In this document: one piece after another, positions 33,635-44,580 of the stretch
Layout: every line of letters begins with the position of its first letter
Position numbering within the stretch: the first letter of the stretch is position 1
Source of the DNA: Geosiphon pyriformis
Lineage: Eukaryota; Glomeromycota; Glomeromycetes; Archaeosporales; Geosiphonaceae
Reading direction: 5' to 3'
NCBI GenBank assembly: GCA_016748015.1
Contig: JAAOMT010000749.1
Span: forward strand, 1-64,000
Length of the DNA: 64,000 bases
Made by a program: the position numbers and the translations under genes
Notes under the pieces: generated by a model
The model's input: the letters and a program-made list of their open reading frames with translations, nothing else
Database searches by the model: none
Told to the model about the DNA's origin: nothing

Positions 33635-33996
33635 AATTTCATGTTCCAAATTCTGTCAACTTTCCATCCGCTGGGCTTTCGAATTCCGTCCAAAATTTGA
33701 TAGCTGAGTATAATCAAGGTTAACAAGCTAGTAATTTTTTTTTCTCCTTTGGAAAATTATGTTTTGAAAACTTAATCTCATTTCCCTTAAAAGTTCCAGA
33801 ATTGATCTTTTACTGTGCTCTATCTCAAAAACGAGGTCCAAACTCTGCTCGAATTTACAAAGAGTCAATAAATCAAAGTGAAGTTAAAACAGATCAAAAG
33901 GTGAAAGTTATGAAAGGTGGATTCGTTGGTTGGAATGAGAAATTCGAAAATGAGAAATTCGAAAATGATACACAATTGGTAGAAAAACCTAATTAG
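33342..33996 (+). CDS. Cdc25/Acr2-type rhodanese phosphatase (arsenate reductase-like), interrupted by a gap
   Basis: Exon 1 33342-33485 encodes the N-terminus and VDVRDEDFE of a rhodanese fold. After an assembly gap, exon 2 resumes near 33640 with HVPNSVNFPS and ends at 33718. Exon 3 33794-33996 carries FYCALSQKRGPNSARIY, the Cys-x5-Arg active-site loop (C-A-L-S-Q-K-R), close to fungal Cdc25-like/Ych1/Ibp1 and arsenate reductase Acr2 proteins. These enzymes dephosphorylate Tyr or reduce arsenate using the loop Cys. The residues normally linking DxxFE to the HVPN strand (about 6-8) are not visible: they are lost in the gap or its poly-A flanks. The C-terminus contains a 15-bp tandem duplication encoding EKFEN twice. 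Confidence 0.8.
33584..33603. other. Assembly gap (20 N) inside a poly-A tract
   Basis: Twenty N characters are flanked by ten A on the left and about 30 A on the right. The gap lies within or beside the first intron of the Cdc25/Acr2-like gene and removes the start of its second exon. Frames read across it are not meaningful. Confidence 0.95.
33937..33966. repeat. 15-bp in-frame tandem duplication
   Basis: GAGAAATTCGAAAAT occurs twice head to tail, duplicating EKFEN near the C-terminus of the Cdc25/Acr2-like protein. Confidence 0.95.
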
Positions 33997-34576
33997 CTTT
34001 ACCTATCGAAGAAAATAAAATATTTCTTTTTTTTGATATGATTGATGAGTAATAAATCAAAAATGAAATCCCTTCAAACCACGTTACTAAGCATTGAGAT
34101 CACACTCTGGAAAAGAGACAATTATAAAAATTTATGAGCTAAACCAAGTGTTTTTTTACTGCTAAGAAAATCCAAATAAAATTAGGAGAAAGCTATAAAA
34201 AATAGGAATGAATTTCCTAATCCAGAGAACAATTTAGAGCTTTTAAAAATTTAATTTTTAATAAATAAAAAATTTTAAAACCTTTAATTTTGATCCAAGG
34301 AATACAAAAAGAACCATTTCTTAACCTTTAAACGCTATTGAGTTTGATTTTATATCTTGATTAAATAAATGAATTAATAAAAGTCTTGATATTAATATAA
34401 CAAGTGATACAAATAACCATTTGAAAATTTGAGTTTTGATTTACATGAGAAATTTGTAAACTATATAAAAAAGTAAATGGAAACACTTTCCTAAGTTTCA
34501 CAAAAAATCAAAAATACATGTATCAAGTTTTGTTTATCATTGTAAAAAAAAAACATTACCAGTTTTTTGTTTACCA

Positions 34577-34600
34577 ATATATATATATATATATATATAT
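34577..34600. repeat. (AT)12 microsatellite
   Basis: Uninterrupted dinucleotide AT repeat. Confidence 0.95.
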
Positions 34601-34817
34601 GTAAATTTTACAAAGATAAATATAGTTTTTAATTTGGAAATTTACCTAATATTCGAAAAATTGGTTTCATTGGAAAAAAGGAATCATCACACTCAAAAGT
34701 TAAACATGACCATTTTTATTCAAGGAAAAAATTTGTCGAATTCACTAACATCAAAAATATCAAAACTATAATTGAAATTGAGTCAGAGAAGGAAAAATTT
34801 CTAATCTTCAAGATAAA

Positions 34818-34843
34818 ACAACAACAACAACAACAGCAACAAT
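34818..34843. repeat. (CAA)n microsatellite
   Basis: Trinucleotide CAA repeat of about eight units with one G substitution. Confidence 0.9.
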
Positions 34844-36272
34844 AAAAACAGAAAAAAAGAATTCTCATCAAAAAATTTTTATCAGCTTATAGTTCAAAAG
34901 AAATGACTTTAAGTTTTGCTCTACCTGACACAAGAATAATAATAGTGATATATGGTAAAAAGATTAAAAAAAAGTTTCCCAAATCAAAAGTTACACAAGC
35001 ATTTCAGCATGCCTTTCTTCTAGAATACTCTGTTCTAATTATCTATTTACCAGAAAATAATTTTTTATATTTGATATTAAAGATTAATTTGACTTCATTT
35101 GACCTCCTGACAAAATTTCATATAACTCTATGTACTTTTTGTGTTTTTTAATGAATCTTAAGTAGATGATATGAACTGATTACCGTATCTTACTAGGAGA
35201 TGAGTAATATTTTCAAAGATTAAAACACATGTTTAGAAATTCTCTATTGATATAATGTTTAGCATTTTTTTACCAGAATATTTCAACAGATATTTTTGAT
35301 AAGCTTCATAGCAAAAAAAAAAAAAAAAGGGCAAAATTCTCGTCTATCAAGTTATCAACGAGGATATGATATGAAGTTTAAGAAATAATATCGTTCCCAC
35401 TTTTTAATGGGGAATAAAGTTTCATACATGAGGTTAAAAATTGCGTTTTAAATACAAATAAGGATTGGTAAGGTCCATTTTGAGATTTGAGTAAATAATT
35501 TTCAGGGGAAATAAATATTAGACTTTTTTTTTGTTATCTTATATAATCTGAAGCATTACTTTGCTGCAAATTTAATGAATTCAATTCTTTCGCTTCTTAG
35601 AACGTTTTATCTCGGATCAAAAAATTGAAACACAAACTGAGTACAAGGAACCTTTTAATTGAGCTAAATCCAGTACATCCAAGAAATCTTGTTTGTATTC
35701 AAGATTTTCAATAACTTTCGAACGACAAATTGCTAAAAAATTTTCCTCATATACAAAATGAAAAATGTTTGTTGAAAGATTTACTAATAAAATATCAAGA
35801 ATATGTTCTCTTTGGTTTGAGGCTGATTGAAAATTTGAAACTCAAATGCCTGATTTCATAAATAATTTGCTGGAAAGGTATTTTTATTAATTAATATGAA
35901 AGATTTTATCATATTTTAAAGTTACTAAATTTCTTTTATTTTGAATTTTTCTTCTTATTTCTCAATTTTTAACCTAAAAGAGCTAAAAAGACCTGAAAGA
36001 ATGAAACACTACATTGATCATTATGCCTGGACCCTATAGTAATTTGTGCTAAGAAAATATTTAGCATGATAAATTCTGACGCATTTATATGAACGAAGGA
36101 ATGTGTTTCATTTCTCAGGTAGGTATCTATGACCAATATATTTTTGTTTTTGGAAATATTATTGACATTGTTCTTTTATATTTTAATGATTAGGAAACTT
36201 TAAAAATTGACAGTTTTGAATTCACGCTACTTAATCGGATCTTCGTTTGCTAAATATTGACATTAAGTGAAA

Positions 36273-36450
36273 TTATTGCACAGACTCCTCCAGGAAAAAT
36301 CTATAATTGGCCAATTCTTCCAAATCCCGTGCTGAATCACCTGACAAATTTAAATAACAAAGTTTCACATTAAATACTTGAATTATCAACCAAATGCATA
36401 AACTTCATTATCAAAGCGGGGATGATATTTTGGTCTTGGTTCATAATTTT
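36273..36450 (-). CDS. Possible 3' end of an unrecognised gene
   Basis: Two short segments, 36450-36391 and 36340-36273, join through a 50-nt GT..CAG intron in phase and read YEPRPKYHPRFDNEVYAFG, then DSARDLEELANYRFFLEESV and a TAA stop. The composition is protein-like and unlike the flanking AT-rich DNA. Upstream on the minus strand an open stretch (36600-36485) may hold another exon, but I could not join it in frame. It may be a real gene end or a relic; the family is not recognised. Confidence 0.3.
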
Positions 36451-36845
36451 CTAAATCCAAACAAATAAATACGAACTATTTGTACGAGAGATATCGCACA
36501 TTTCCCTAAGAATGGATAATCAAAGATTGAACATCTCCGAAGTTTGATCGCAAATTGGAATTCCCCATAGGAATTGAGTAAACAATAAAATGGTATTTAT
36601 CAAGAGTCTTCTTTGTCATGTTCGGTTCACAGAATTTGACTTTTGTTAAAAAGGTTTCTCACAACCGGTGAAAGTTGAAATTAGCTTTCTCTTGGCGTAT
36701 TTTTGGATTTGCTTGAATTGATATCAATACCATCTAAATTTAAGAAATCAAAGGGACAGCTTAAAATTCGAGAAATAAAAGAGTTTCAAAGTAAAACTAG
36801 AATACTCAAAAGGTCATTGTTAAGCTTGAAAGTTGAAAAAAGAAT

Positions 36846-37235
36846 ATGACTTCAAAAAATACTCCCACTAAAACTAAGTCACTGTCAAAATCAACAAAAA
36901 AAGCAAATCCAACCGAACGGATCGAATTCTCATCACTGACCTCTAGCCCCTCAGACATAACACCAAAACCCACCTATACAAAAATGGCAGAAATTCAAGC
37001 AGCCCCATTAAAAAACAATATAGAAAAAGGTCTAGCAAGTGTGTTTTTGATTATTTTCATACTACTTGTATTGGTTGGAATAACGTGGGTTTATGGAAGT
37101 TGGAGACGTCGGGCTGAAGAACGTCAACGACGGATACAAATTTTAAAAGAAATCGAAGAAGAAGCTGCCTGGCACAAGCCTGGTGCTGCTATGGCAGAAA
37201 TTTTAATCGATTATTCCGACCCGGAAAGAAAATGA
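36846..37235 (+). CDS. Single-pass membrane protein, hypothetical
   Basis: A single exon encoding 129 aa. The N-terminal 60 residues are Thr/Ser/Lys-rich and likely disordered. One strong membrane segment lies at about 63-85 (ASVFLIIFILLVLVGITWVY), followed by a highly basic SWRRRAEERQRRIQ and a short acidic helix. By the positive-inside rule the C-terminus faces the cytosol. No signal peptide precedes it, so it would be a type III/signal-anchor protein. The family is not recognised. Confidence 0.65.
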   Translation: MTSKNTPTKTKSLSKSTKKANPTERIEFSSLTSSPSDITPKPTYTKMAEIQAAPLKNNIEKGLASVFLIIFILLVLVGITWVYGSWRRRAEERQRRIQILKEIEEEAAWHKPGAAMAEILIDYSDPERK

Positions 37236-37490
37236 AATGTGGAACAAAAGAATTAAGAGTTTTAGCGAGAAATATTGAAATGATAAGAGATTGAGTGATT
37301 TAAATTTGTAAATAATATCAAATCATTCATATTATCATAATCTCTTAAGACTCGAGTTCTTAATTTTGGTCATATTGTAATAATAGCTTGAAATTCTGTC
37401 TCGCTTAGTTTTTCTATTCACACAGCAAGGCCGAAATATTCATTTGAATTGAAGTTTATAGAGCGTTAACTTCCCATCAAAATAGCTGAA

Positions 37491-37534
<44 letters not shown>

Positions 37535-37539
37535 TTTTT

Positions 37540-37578
<39 letters not shown>

Positions 37579-37890
37579 CTTTGTAAACCTCAAACTCCAA
37601 AAAAAAAAAAACAGATTATAAAACTAAATATGTAACAATAAAATTATCCAAAGTTCATTTTAATAGTTTGAAAACAAACCAATCCATTTAATCTTACCAA
37701 TCAGGCTATATTGTTATAATTTGATTTTAGAAATATTCTAGATATTTTTAAATTTACAATTTAAGAAATTAATTTTCTGAACGATAAATTTAGGGACGAG
37801 AAGACCAAACAAGTTTTTAAAAATTTTTTAAAGTATTAAATTTTTTTATTAAAAAGAAGGGAAATAAATTTTATTTATAAATATATTTAA
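37236..37890. other. Intergenic region with long poly-T tract
   Basis: AT-rich spacer between convergent genes; it includes the 84-base poly-T run and a 13-base poly-A run at about 37599. Confidence 0.4.
37493..37576. repeat. 84-base poly-T tract
   Basis: Nearly pure T with single A interruptions at 37533 and 37541. It could be a poly-A tail of an inserted, degraded retroelement on the minus strand, or an inflated homopolymer in the assembly. Confidence 0.9.
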
Positions 37891-39466
37891 TCATATGATC
37901 TCCTCCTCGGGAATGGGTCCCAAGAACCATGAGATAACACTGCAGGCCAATAAAGCACCAGCACTAGTCCATAAACACGCATACAAGCCAACGTATTGGT
38001 ATAATAATCCACCCAAAACTAACCCAATTAATCTCCCAATCGCATTTGCCATATAGTAAAAACCAACATTCATAGCTACTTTATCGCGATGACAATAAGC
38101 TAAAATTAAAAAAGAATGAACCGAAGAATTAATGGCAAAAATGAAAGCAAAAAGAAATAAGCCTGCGATTAATAAAGCAACCAGAAGAGTGTGATCAGAG
38201 GTAATCGAGAGGAAGGTCAGTACAAATGAAACTAAAATAGTGATGATTAATAGGATCAAAGTAAAGGGAACAAGTATACGACCTGTCGTAATTGGGTATA
38301 AATGAATAGGTTTTAAAATGAGTTGTGGAGTGCTTGATTGTACAAAACCATAGAAGATTACCCAACAAGCTAAAAAAGCTCCTGTACTTATGTACGACCT
38401 AATGAAAGTGGAAAGGTAAACTTTTGAATCAAAAAAGATCAATTGTATAATAAAGATATTAGCTTACCATCCGATTGGACCTCGTAGAAATACAGGTACT
38501 GGAACTTCAAACCATAAATCGCGAGCTCCAAATAAAAACATTCTGGCCAAGGATAATATATTAACATTTCGTCCTTTGTTAAAAATTTCACGAAATGATA
38601 ATGGTTTCTTCCTTTTGCTAACAGCCAAATTTCTATCAAGAAAATACCAAGCAAAAGGAACAACAACCAAATTCATAGCCAAAAGGACTGCTAAACCGGG
38701 AATATATTTTAAATAGTTCAATAGAAATGCTCCCAAAAAAAATCCAGCTCCTTTAACGGAATTTTTTGCTCCAGTTAACCAAGCCACAGTTTTAAAAAGT
38801 GCTGTTTGGTGATCATTCTTAGATTCATCATGTGGGACAAGCTTAGTAACTGATTTACCGCCAAGTTTGATCATGTCTTTGGCCACTCCACTAAAGCCTT
38901 GAGCAATTACGATGTATATGATTGTAAGTAATCTTGACCATTCACGTTGTAGTCCACAAAGAATTGAAATCCCTATTATTTGTGCCACGAGCCCGAACAA
39001 AAGACAAAAACGAAGACCAAGACGTGATCCTAGAATCCCTCCAACCAGGTTTGTTATCACTCCCAAAAATTCGTATAAAGTAAACATCAAAGATATTTGA
39101 AGAGCCTGAAAATAAGATAATTGTTAATTATAATTTACAAAATATTAATAATAATAATTGCCATAAATTTAAATCTTTTTATGTTACATTGAAATGTCGC
39201 GTATATAACTCTAGCAAAACAATCATTCGTAGTCCAGAGTCAGTGAGGGTAAATAATAGGTATCCTCCAGCAATGATGTAAAAATTTCGCATTGACATTT
39301 TAGGATTGTGATCTTCAATCTCTAACGTTGCCACTTCTATGTGAGGATTTTGGTTAATTATTTCATAATCATTATTTGGAGATTTATCCGGAATTTGAGA
39401 AACTGATTTTTCCTTATTTTTGGGTGTTGTAGTTTGTAAAATTTTAGAAGAATCAATATTTGACAT
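37891..39466 (-). CDS. arsJ: ArsJ-type MFS transporter (organoarsenical efflux)
   Basis: Exons 39466-39188, 39105-38468 and 38398-37891 join in phase to 474 aa with about 12 membrane helices. From memory of bacterial ArsJ, several blocks match closely: FTLTDSGLRMIVLL, TNLVGGILGSRLGL, FSGVAKDMIKLGGKSVTKL, WLTGAKNSVKGAGFFLG, LARMFLFGARDLWF and GFYYMANAIGRLIG. ArsJ exports 1-arseno-3-phosphoglycerate made from arsenate by glyceraldehyde-3-phosphate dehydrogenase, conferring arsenate resistance. The N-terminus carries about 65 extra polar residues compared with bacterial forms. An arsenate-reductase-like gene lies about 4 kb upstream; no GAPDH gene is present in the window. Function as an arsenical pump in this fungus is inferred. 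Confidence 0.85.
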
Positions 39467-40606
39467 GATGAAAGAAATCAATTTCCCTTTCTTTCTTTTT
39501 CTTTTTTTTTTTTTGAAAATGTCCAGGTAATTCGATACGTTTTATACCGAATTAATTGAAGTTTTGTTTACTTTTGTTAAATTGAGACAACAAACAAACT
39601 ATGCGCCAATGCCAGTAACTTTTGACTAGAAAATAAGTATTTTGACCGTTCATAAAATTTTTTGAATTAAAAATTCCTTTAAAGATCCAATCACATTTGC
39701 AGGAAGTTCGCTGTACGAATTAAAAATTTGTAATTTTTTACAGCAAATCATACCGTCATTCTCTTATCCTAAATGGTTTGCTAATTAAAAATTCAAAAGT
39801 CATTTTCACCCAATCGGAAATATTGGTTTCTTTTTGTCATTATCCAAAAAAAAAAGGGGAATATTAAAGGGTTTATATGATCATTTGGTATGAATCTTTT
39901 TGATTGAGGCTCATAATTTGTAATATTATTTGAGAATTTTAAAAGAGTAAAGTTAAACTTTCATCAGGAGGCTGAAAATCTTTAAATCAGTAAAAAAGGG
40001 TTTATTACAAATTAGTCTTGTGACAATTAAAAATTCAAGCACCAAGCCCTTTTAAGCCTCGATAATTTTGGTCTATTTAAAAGAGCCTCAAAAATTTTTC
40101 GTATTAGAAAGGATAAGGCTGCGGAAAAATCAAGTGATAATTCACATCTCGTAAAGCTTTCTACGCTTTTGGCGTAACTCTTGATACCATTTGCTTCCGT
40201 CAGAACAAACCCTCTCAAATATTTTCAAGGTATTTATTTCATATGATAACATAGTAATTGTCACAAATTCTAACCCTTTATTGGCGTTGACACATTTTCT
40301 AAAAGAGGCCAAAAATCTGAATATGTTTATTATCTTTATTTTTTTTTCAAGATCTGTTAATGGAACTGAATTCAACAGTATTCTTATATCAGAAATTTCT
40401 CACTATTTCCAAATCTCTGGGAGCTTAATTACCCAGTGGTGGGAATTCGTCGGAAATCATTTTTTTTAAAAAAAACTAGCAATTTTTATTTTCACTTGGA
40501 TTTGAGACACGGAAATGTTGCCGAATCATTAACTAATTTAAATGTGACACATTTTTTAAAAAAAGGCTGATAATCCTATTGAAAAATCTCATATAGCTTT
40601 AATCTA
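39467..40606. other. Intergenic region
   Basis: AT-rich. Overlapping reading frames on both strands at 40027-40469 are 63-92 codons long and share no recognisable motif, so none is called. Confidence 0.35.
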
Positions 40607-40799
40607 CAGTCAGACCTCCATAAAAGAGCCCTCGATAAAAGAACAACCTCTTACAAAAGAACATTTTTTTATAGAACCAATTGATTAATTAACAATTTTC
40701 CCTTTATATAAGAAAAATCTATAAAGGAACAAGAACATAATTTTATCAAACGTTTATTCGAAATTTACCTTCATATAAGAATAAAAACAAAAACGAGTA

Positions 40800-42156
40800 G
40801 CAGTTAATAATGCTCTTCGTAAAGAAATTTGTCAATATTCCAAAAATCACTATGGCATGAAACATGATAATATTGTAGCTTACTTCAATAATAAATATCC
40901 AGAACTTCATATTTCTCGTCCAACTGTCTCCAAGATAATCAAAGAGCATGCAAAGTGGTTGAATATTGAAATTGATGAAATCTCAGAAAGATCTATTCGA
41001 CACAAAAGCGTTAAATTACCATTATTAGACCAAGCTTTAAGTTATTGGATAGAACAAGTAACTGCAGCCACTATCAAATTCAATGATCAACTAATTAAAG
41101 AGAAAGGAAAAGAATTTGCCAAACTTCTTGGTATGCACGAAAATGAAATACAATTCTCAAATGGATGGGTTCAAAAATTCAAAAAACAAAACCAGTTACG
41201 TGTTTACTGATTTCATGGTGAAGCAGGAAGTGTATCAACTGAAAGTTTACTAAAAGAACGAAGAAAATTAAAAACCATTATATCCGAATTTGATCCTGCT
41301 GACATATATAATGCTGATGAAACAGAATTATTTTTTCATATGGGACCAAATCAAACATTTGCAAATGCAGGAAAAAAATTGGTATATTATATTTACCAAT
41401 TGTTATCGTTATATATTATTGTTATATTAAATTAATTGGGTTTTTTATAGGATAAATCTCAGATTACAATTCTTGCTACAAATTCAACTGGATCTCACAA
41501 ATTGCAACCTTTAGTAATTGGACATGCAAAAAATCCAAGATGCTTTAAAGGAATTAATACTTCCAACCTACCTGTAATTTACAAATTCAATTTCAAAGCA
41601 TAGATGCACTCAGATATATGGAAAACATGACTCAAATATATAAATAAAGACTTTCGAATTCAAAATCAGCATATATTACTTTTGATTAATAATACAACTT
41701 TTCATCATACTCAAATCGAGGAAGATTTATTTCAATTGACCAATATTACTTTGCACTATTTTTCTCCAAAATAAATTAAACATAAAACAAACAATTGATT
41801 ATATTGTTCAATTATGGTTTCAAGTAACACCTGTTACAATTCAAAACTGTTGGCAAAAAATGGATATTCTTTTCTATAATCAAGAATTAGAAATTCAAGA
41901 ATCCGAAACATCAATTGCTATAGATATATTCAACAATTTACCATCAAATGCACAACAATTGGTCAAAAATCTCGAAGATTATACTGTAGCAGTTGATAAA
42001 TTATTGGCAACTGAAAATATTCTTGATGATAATGAAATTGTAGATATGGTTTTACCCGATGCTCAAATTGAAACCAATACAATTAATGACTCGGAAGAAG
42101 AATTAGAAGAATCTTCACCTGCTATAATTACAATTACAGAGCATATGAAGCATTAA
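40800..42156 (+). pseudogene. pogo/Tigger transposase (CENP-B HTH plus DDE), inactivated
   Basis: The N-terminal CENP-B-type DNA-binding region (RVAVNNALRKEICQYSKN, RPTVSKIIKEHAKWL) is followed by a second HTH and the DDE nuclease: IYNADETELFFHMGPN (first Asp), then a 69-nt intron 41382-41450, ITILATNSTGSHKLQPLVIG and KNPRCFK. It is broken by in-frame stops at 41208-41210, 41601-41603, 41628-41630 and 41772-41774 and by at least one frameshift. The second catalytic Asp is replaced by Asn (AAT at 41688-41690, LLLINN). The start codon also appears lost, because the frame opens upstream without an ATG. The C-terminal acidic part is still open at 41860-42156. Confidence 0.85.
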
Positions 42157-42294
42157 AAAAGGTAATTAGATTTGAAGAGCAATTAGCAGAAGAAAATTTT
42201 AGTATAGAAAACCAAAATTTACTTAGAAAAAAATTATATGAATACGAAAAAATGAAGGAAAATTCTAAAAAACAGGTAACAATTAATCAATATT

Positions 42295-42296
<2 letters not shown>

Positions 42297-42332
<36 letters not shown>
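42297..42332. repeat. (AAT)12 microsatellite inside the transposon
   Basis: Trinucleotide AAT/TAA repeat about 120 bp inside the right end of the pogo element. Confidence 0.95.
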
Positions 42333-42457
42333 TGATTGATTTAATAAATAAATATAGTTTATTTGATAATAATTATAAAACTCTATAATAGAACACCTCT
42401 AAAATGGAACATAATTTGCATGTCCCAACTGTGTTCTTTTATAGAGGTCTGACTGTA

Positions 42458-43245
42458 CTATGAAATTTACCATAACTGAGAGACTAGGAGCTGCGTAACA
42501 TGGCAATTTTTGAAAAAATGAGCATGTTTGAAAATCCTCATCATTTTGTGTCACCCTTTATTCATGCTGTTGTAAAGGAAAGAATATTTCTCGCAATTAA
42601 ACCAATGCATCAAAGGTAGTTTAGAAGTTTTGACTTTATTTTGAGTGTAAAAAAGCTCAATTTTAATTTCAAAATTATTGTCTAATAAGGTAGCAAAAAT
42701 ATTAATATTTGATAAAAAAAGGAAAAATAATTGATGTTTCTTTAAATATATTTCCAAGTCGATAAAATTCAAAAGTCTTTCTTTTTTGGACTCTGAATAG
42801 TTGTCCCGAGATTATTATCATAGCTGAAAATGTGAGATAAATTGAAAATACGTCATCCGAAATTTTTATTAAAACAATCGTTTGTTGACCTTTTATTTTG
42901 ATCCTAAAGAAGATTTGAGCTAATATCACATTGATTTTAAATAAACTGACTACAGATCAATCGTGAGACATTTTATAGAGTGGATATGAGATTATGTGGA
43001 ATTTCAAGAATAATTTTTTTAGACTAAAAGAGGTGATATCATGAATTAACAAATTATTTTTTTGTTAATAAATACGAGGAAAGACTTTTAAACATATATA
43101 ATTAATGAATAATTTTTAATTTAGGAATTTTTTAGTTTATTTTTAATGAATTTTGGTGCCCGAAATTTCTAAAACCAATACTCCAATTTTGAGCCTATTA
43201 ACCTCTAGGAGCTTTTTAGACATAATATTGCGAATAAAAGAAAAT
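42458..43245. other. Intergenic region
   Basis: AT-rich, between the transposon and the 3' end of the first lipase-like gene. Two short minus-strand frames (42551, 42702) were judged chance. Confidence 0.35.
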
Positions 43246-44580
43246 TCAGGAATTAGAACGTAAACATAGACCCATAAATTTTCCAAAATAAGGCCCAAAA
43301 TGTGAATCAGGTTCATTTGGATATCTCCTTTGAGGTTTTTGATTGCAATACTGAAAAATTTAAATGTTATTATTGAAGTCAAAAAAAGCAAATAAAATAA
43401 TGTATACGATCTAAATATAGTTGTTACCGGATTCTCTTCTAAATATTCATTAGTCATTATTGAAAAACATTCGTAAACTGTTTGTCCTAAAGTGTTACAA
43501 TCGCAAGAAGCAGAGTTTGATATCCAAAATTCTCGTTGATGATGAAGATAACCATCTTTTCTGGAAGGAAGCTGTGGGATTAAGTCATCACTATGGGTAA
43601 ATCGAAATGTTTTTGGAATAATTTGGTTGACATGATCAGCAAATTGAATATTTCCAAGTCTTGGTTGGCCAAAAGTCACTGTCCTTACATCTGCCTTTGT
43701 AATATCGAACTTGAAGGCAAGAGCAGCGAAAATCGCCCATACTATAAAAAAATATTTGTTATTTTAGGCATCAAGGTGAGAATTATAAAGTGAAAACTTA
43801 CCAGCACCTTCACCATGACCTGTGAAATAAAACCAATATTTTTCAAATCTATTATCTGATACCAGATCCGCAATTGTTCGAACTAGTGAACGTTGAGCAG
43901 ATAAAAACCGATAATAAAAATGTGCATTAACAGAAGCACCTTCCACATCTTCAAACTGAGTAAGCCGTGTTTTAGCAGGGCTCCAGTCTTCTATGCTGAT
44001 TTTATTCCCTTTGAAATAAATAATAATAATGTTTGGTTTTAACCAAAATATTTCTTTAGATTCCGGCTTGATAACTGCATGGGCTGTTAGCATTCAAACA
44101 AAGATCACATGAGAAGTCTTGAAGTGAGAAGTTGAATTGATTCGTAGTCATAAAATTTTTACCATATATTCCGTCACCAAATTTGAAACTTTCATCAAGA
44201 CAATAGGCTTTTTGTGCAAATCCTGCATGTTCTTCGAAGAAATTGAGCAAATCCTGATCAGTTATTGCCACTTTTTTTTCAGAGTTTTCTTCTGTAGAAC
44301 GTGGCATCATCATAAACATATTTGATCGATTGAAAAATTTATTGGACGTTCTGAATTTTCGCTGATCTTTGAGTTTCACCTCATCACGAAAATGAATCGT
44401 TCTTGTTTTGTTTTCTGAAATTTTTGTTGCAGTATTTTTTTTGGTCCCAGGGCAGTTGTGGGGCATAGTGTTGTATAAAAAATTTGTAAATTTTATCAAA
44501 TGATTCAAAATTTTTAATAATATCAATATTAAAAAGAAGTAAAATATAAATCTAAACTTGGAGATTGTGAATGGAAACAT
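43246..44580 (-). CDS. Class-3 lipase-like protein, nucleophile Ser replaced by Gly
   Basis: Exons 44580-44163, 44074-43802, 43741-43428 and 43350-43246 join in phase to 369 aa. An N-terminal hydrophobic anchor or signal (FIFYFFLILILLKIL) is followed by a polar spacer and the lipase_3 domain. The nucleophile elbow reads FTGHGEGA, with Gly227 at the place of the catalytic Ser of GHSLG. Downstream are VTFGQPRLGN, RFTHSDDLIPQLP and a C-terminal SHFGPYFGKFMG typical of fungal class-3 lipases. The last exon, not evident from simple ORFs, is supported by this conserved end. Probably secreted or membrane-anchored; loss of Ser suggests a non-catalytic role unless another residue substitutes. Confidence 0.85.

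Larger units (their letters stand above)
33997..36272. other. AT-rich intergenic region with microsatellites
   Basis: About 2.3 kb of AT-rich DNA. It holds a (TA) repeat at 34577-34600 and a (CAA)-type repeat at 34818-34843. An 82-codon frame at 34903-35151 (+) has no recognisable features and was not accepted. Confidence 0.4.
40607..42455 (+). mobile_element. pogo/Tigger-type DNA transposon, complete ends, dead
   Basis: Terminal inverted repeats begin CAGTCAGACCTC on both sides: the left CAGTCAGACCTCCATAAAAGA matches the reverse complement of the right end, CAGTCAGACCTCTATAAAAGA. Both ends are flanked by TA (40605-40606 and 42456-42457), the target-site duplication of Tc1/mariner/pogo elements. 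Inside is one transposase relic on the plus strand and an AAT microsatellite near the 3' end. Length is 1849 bp. Confidence 0.9.

Noticed and set aside
40027-40469. Overlapping frames on both strands just left of the pogo element
   Set aside because: No motif on either strand, and they are outside the transposon ends; they look like chance frames.
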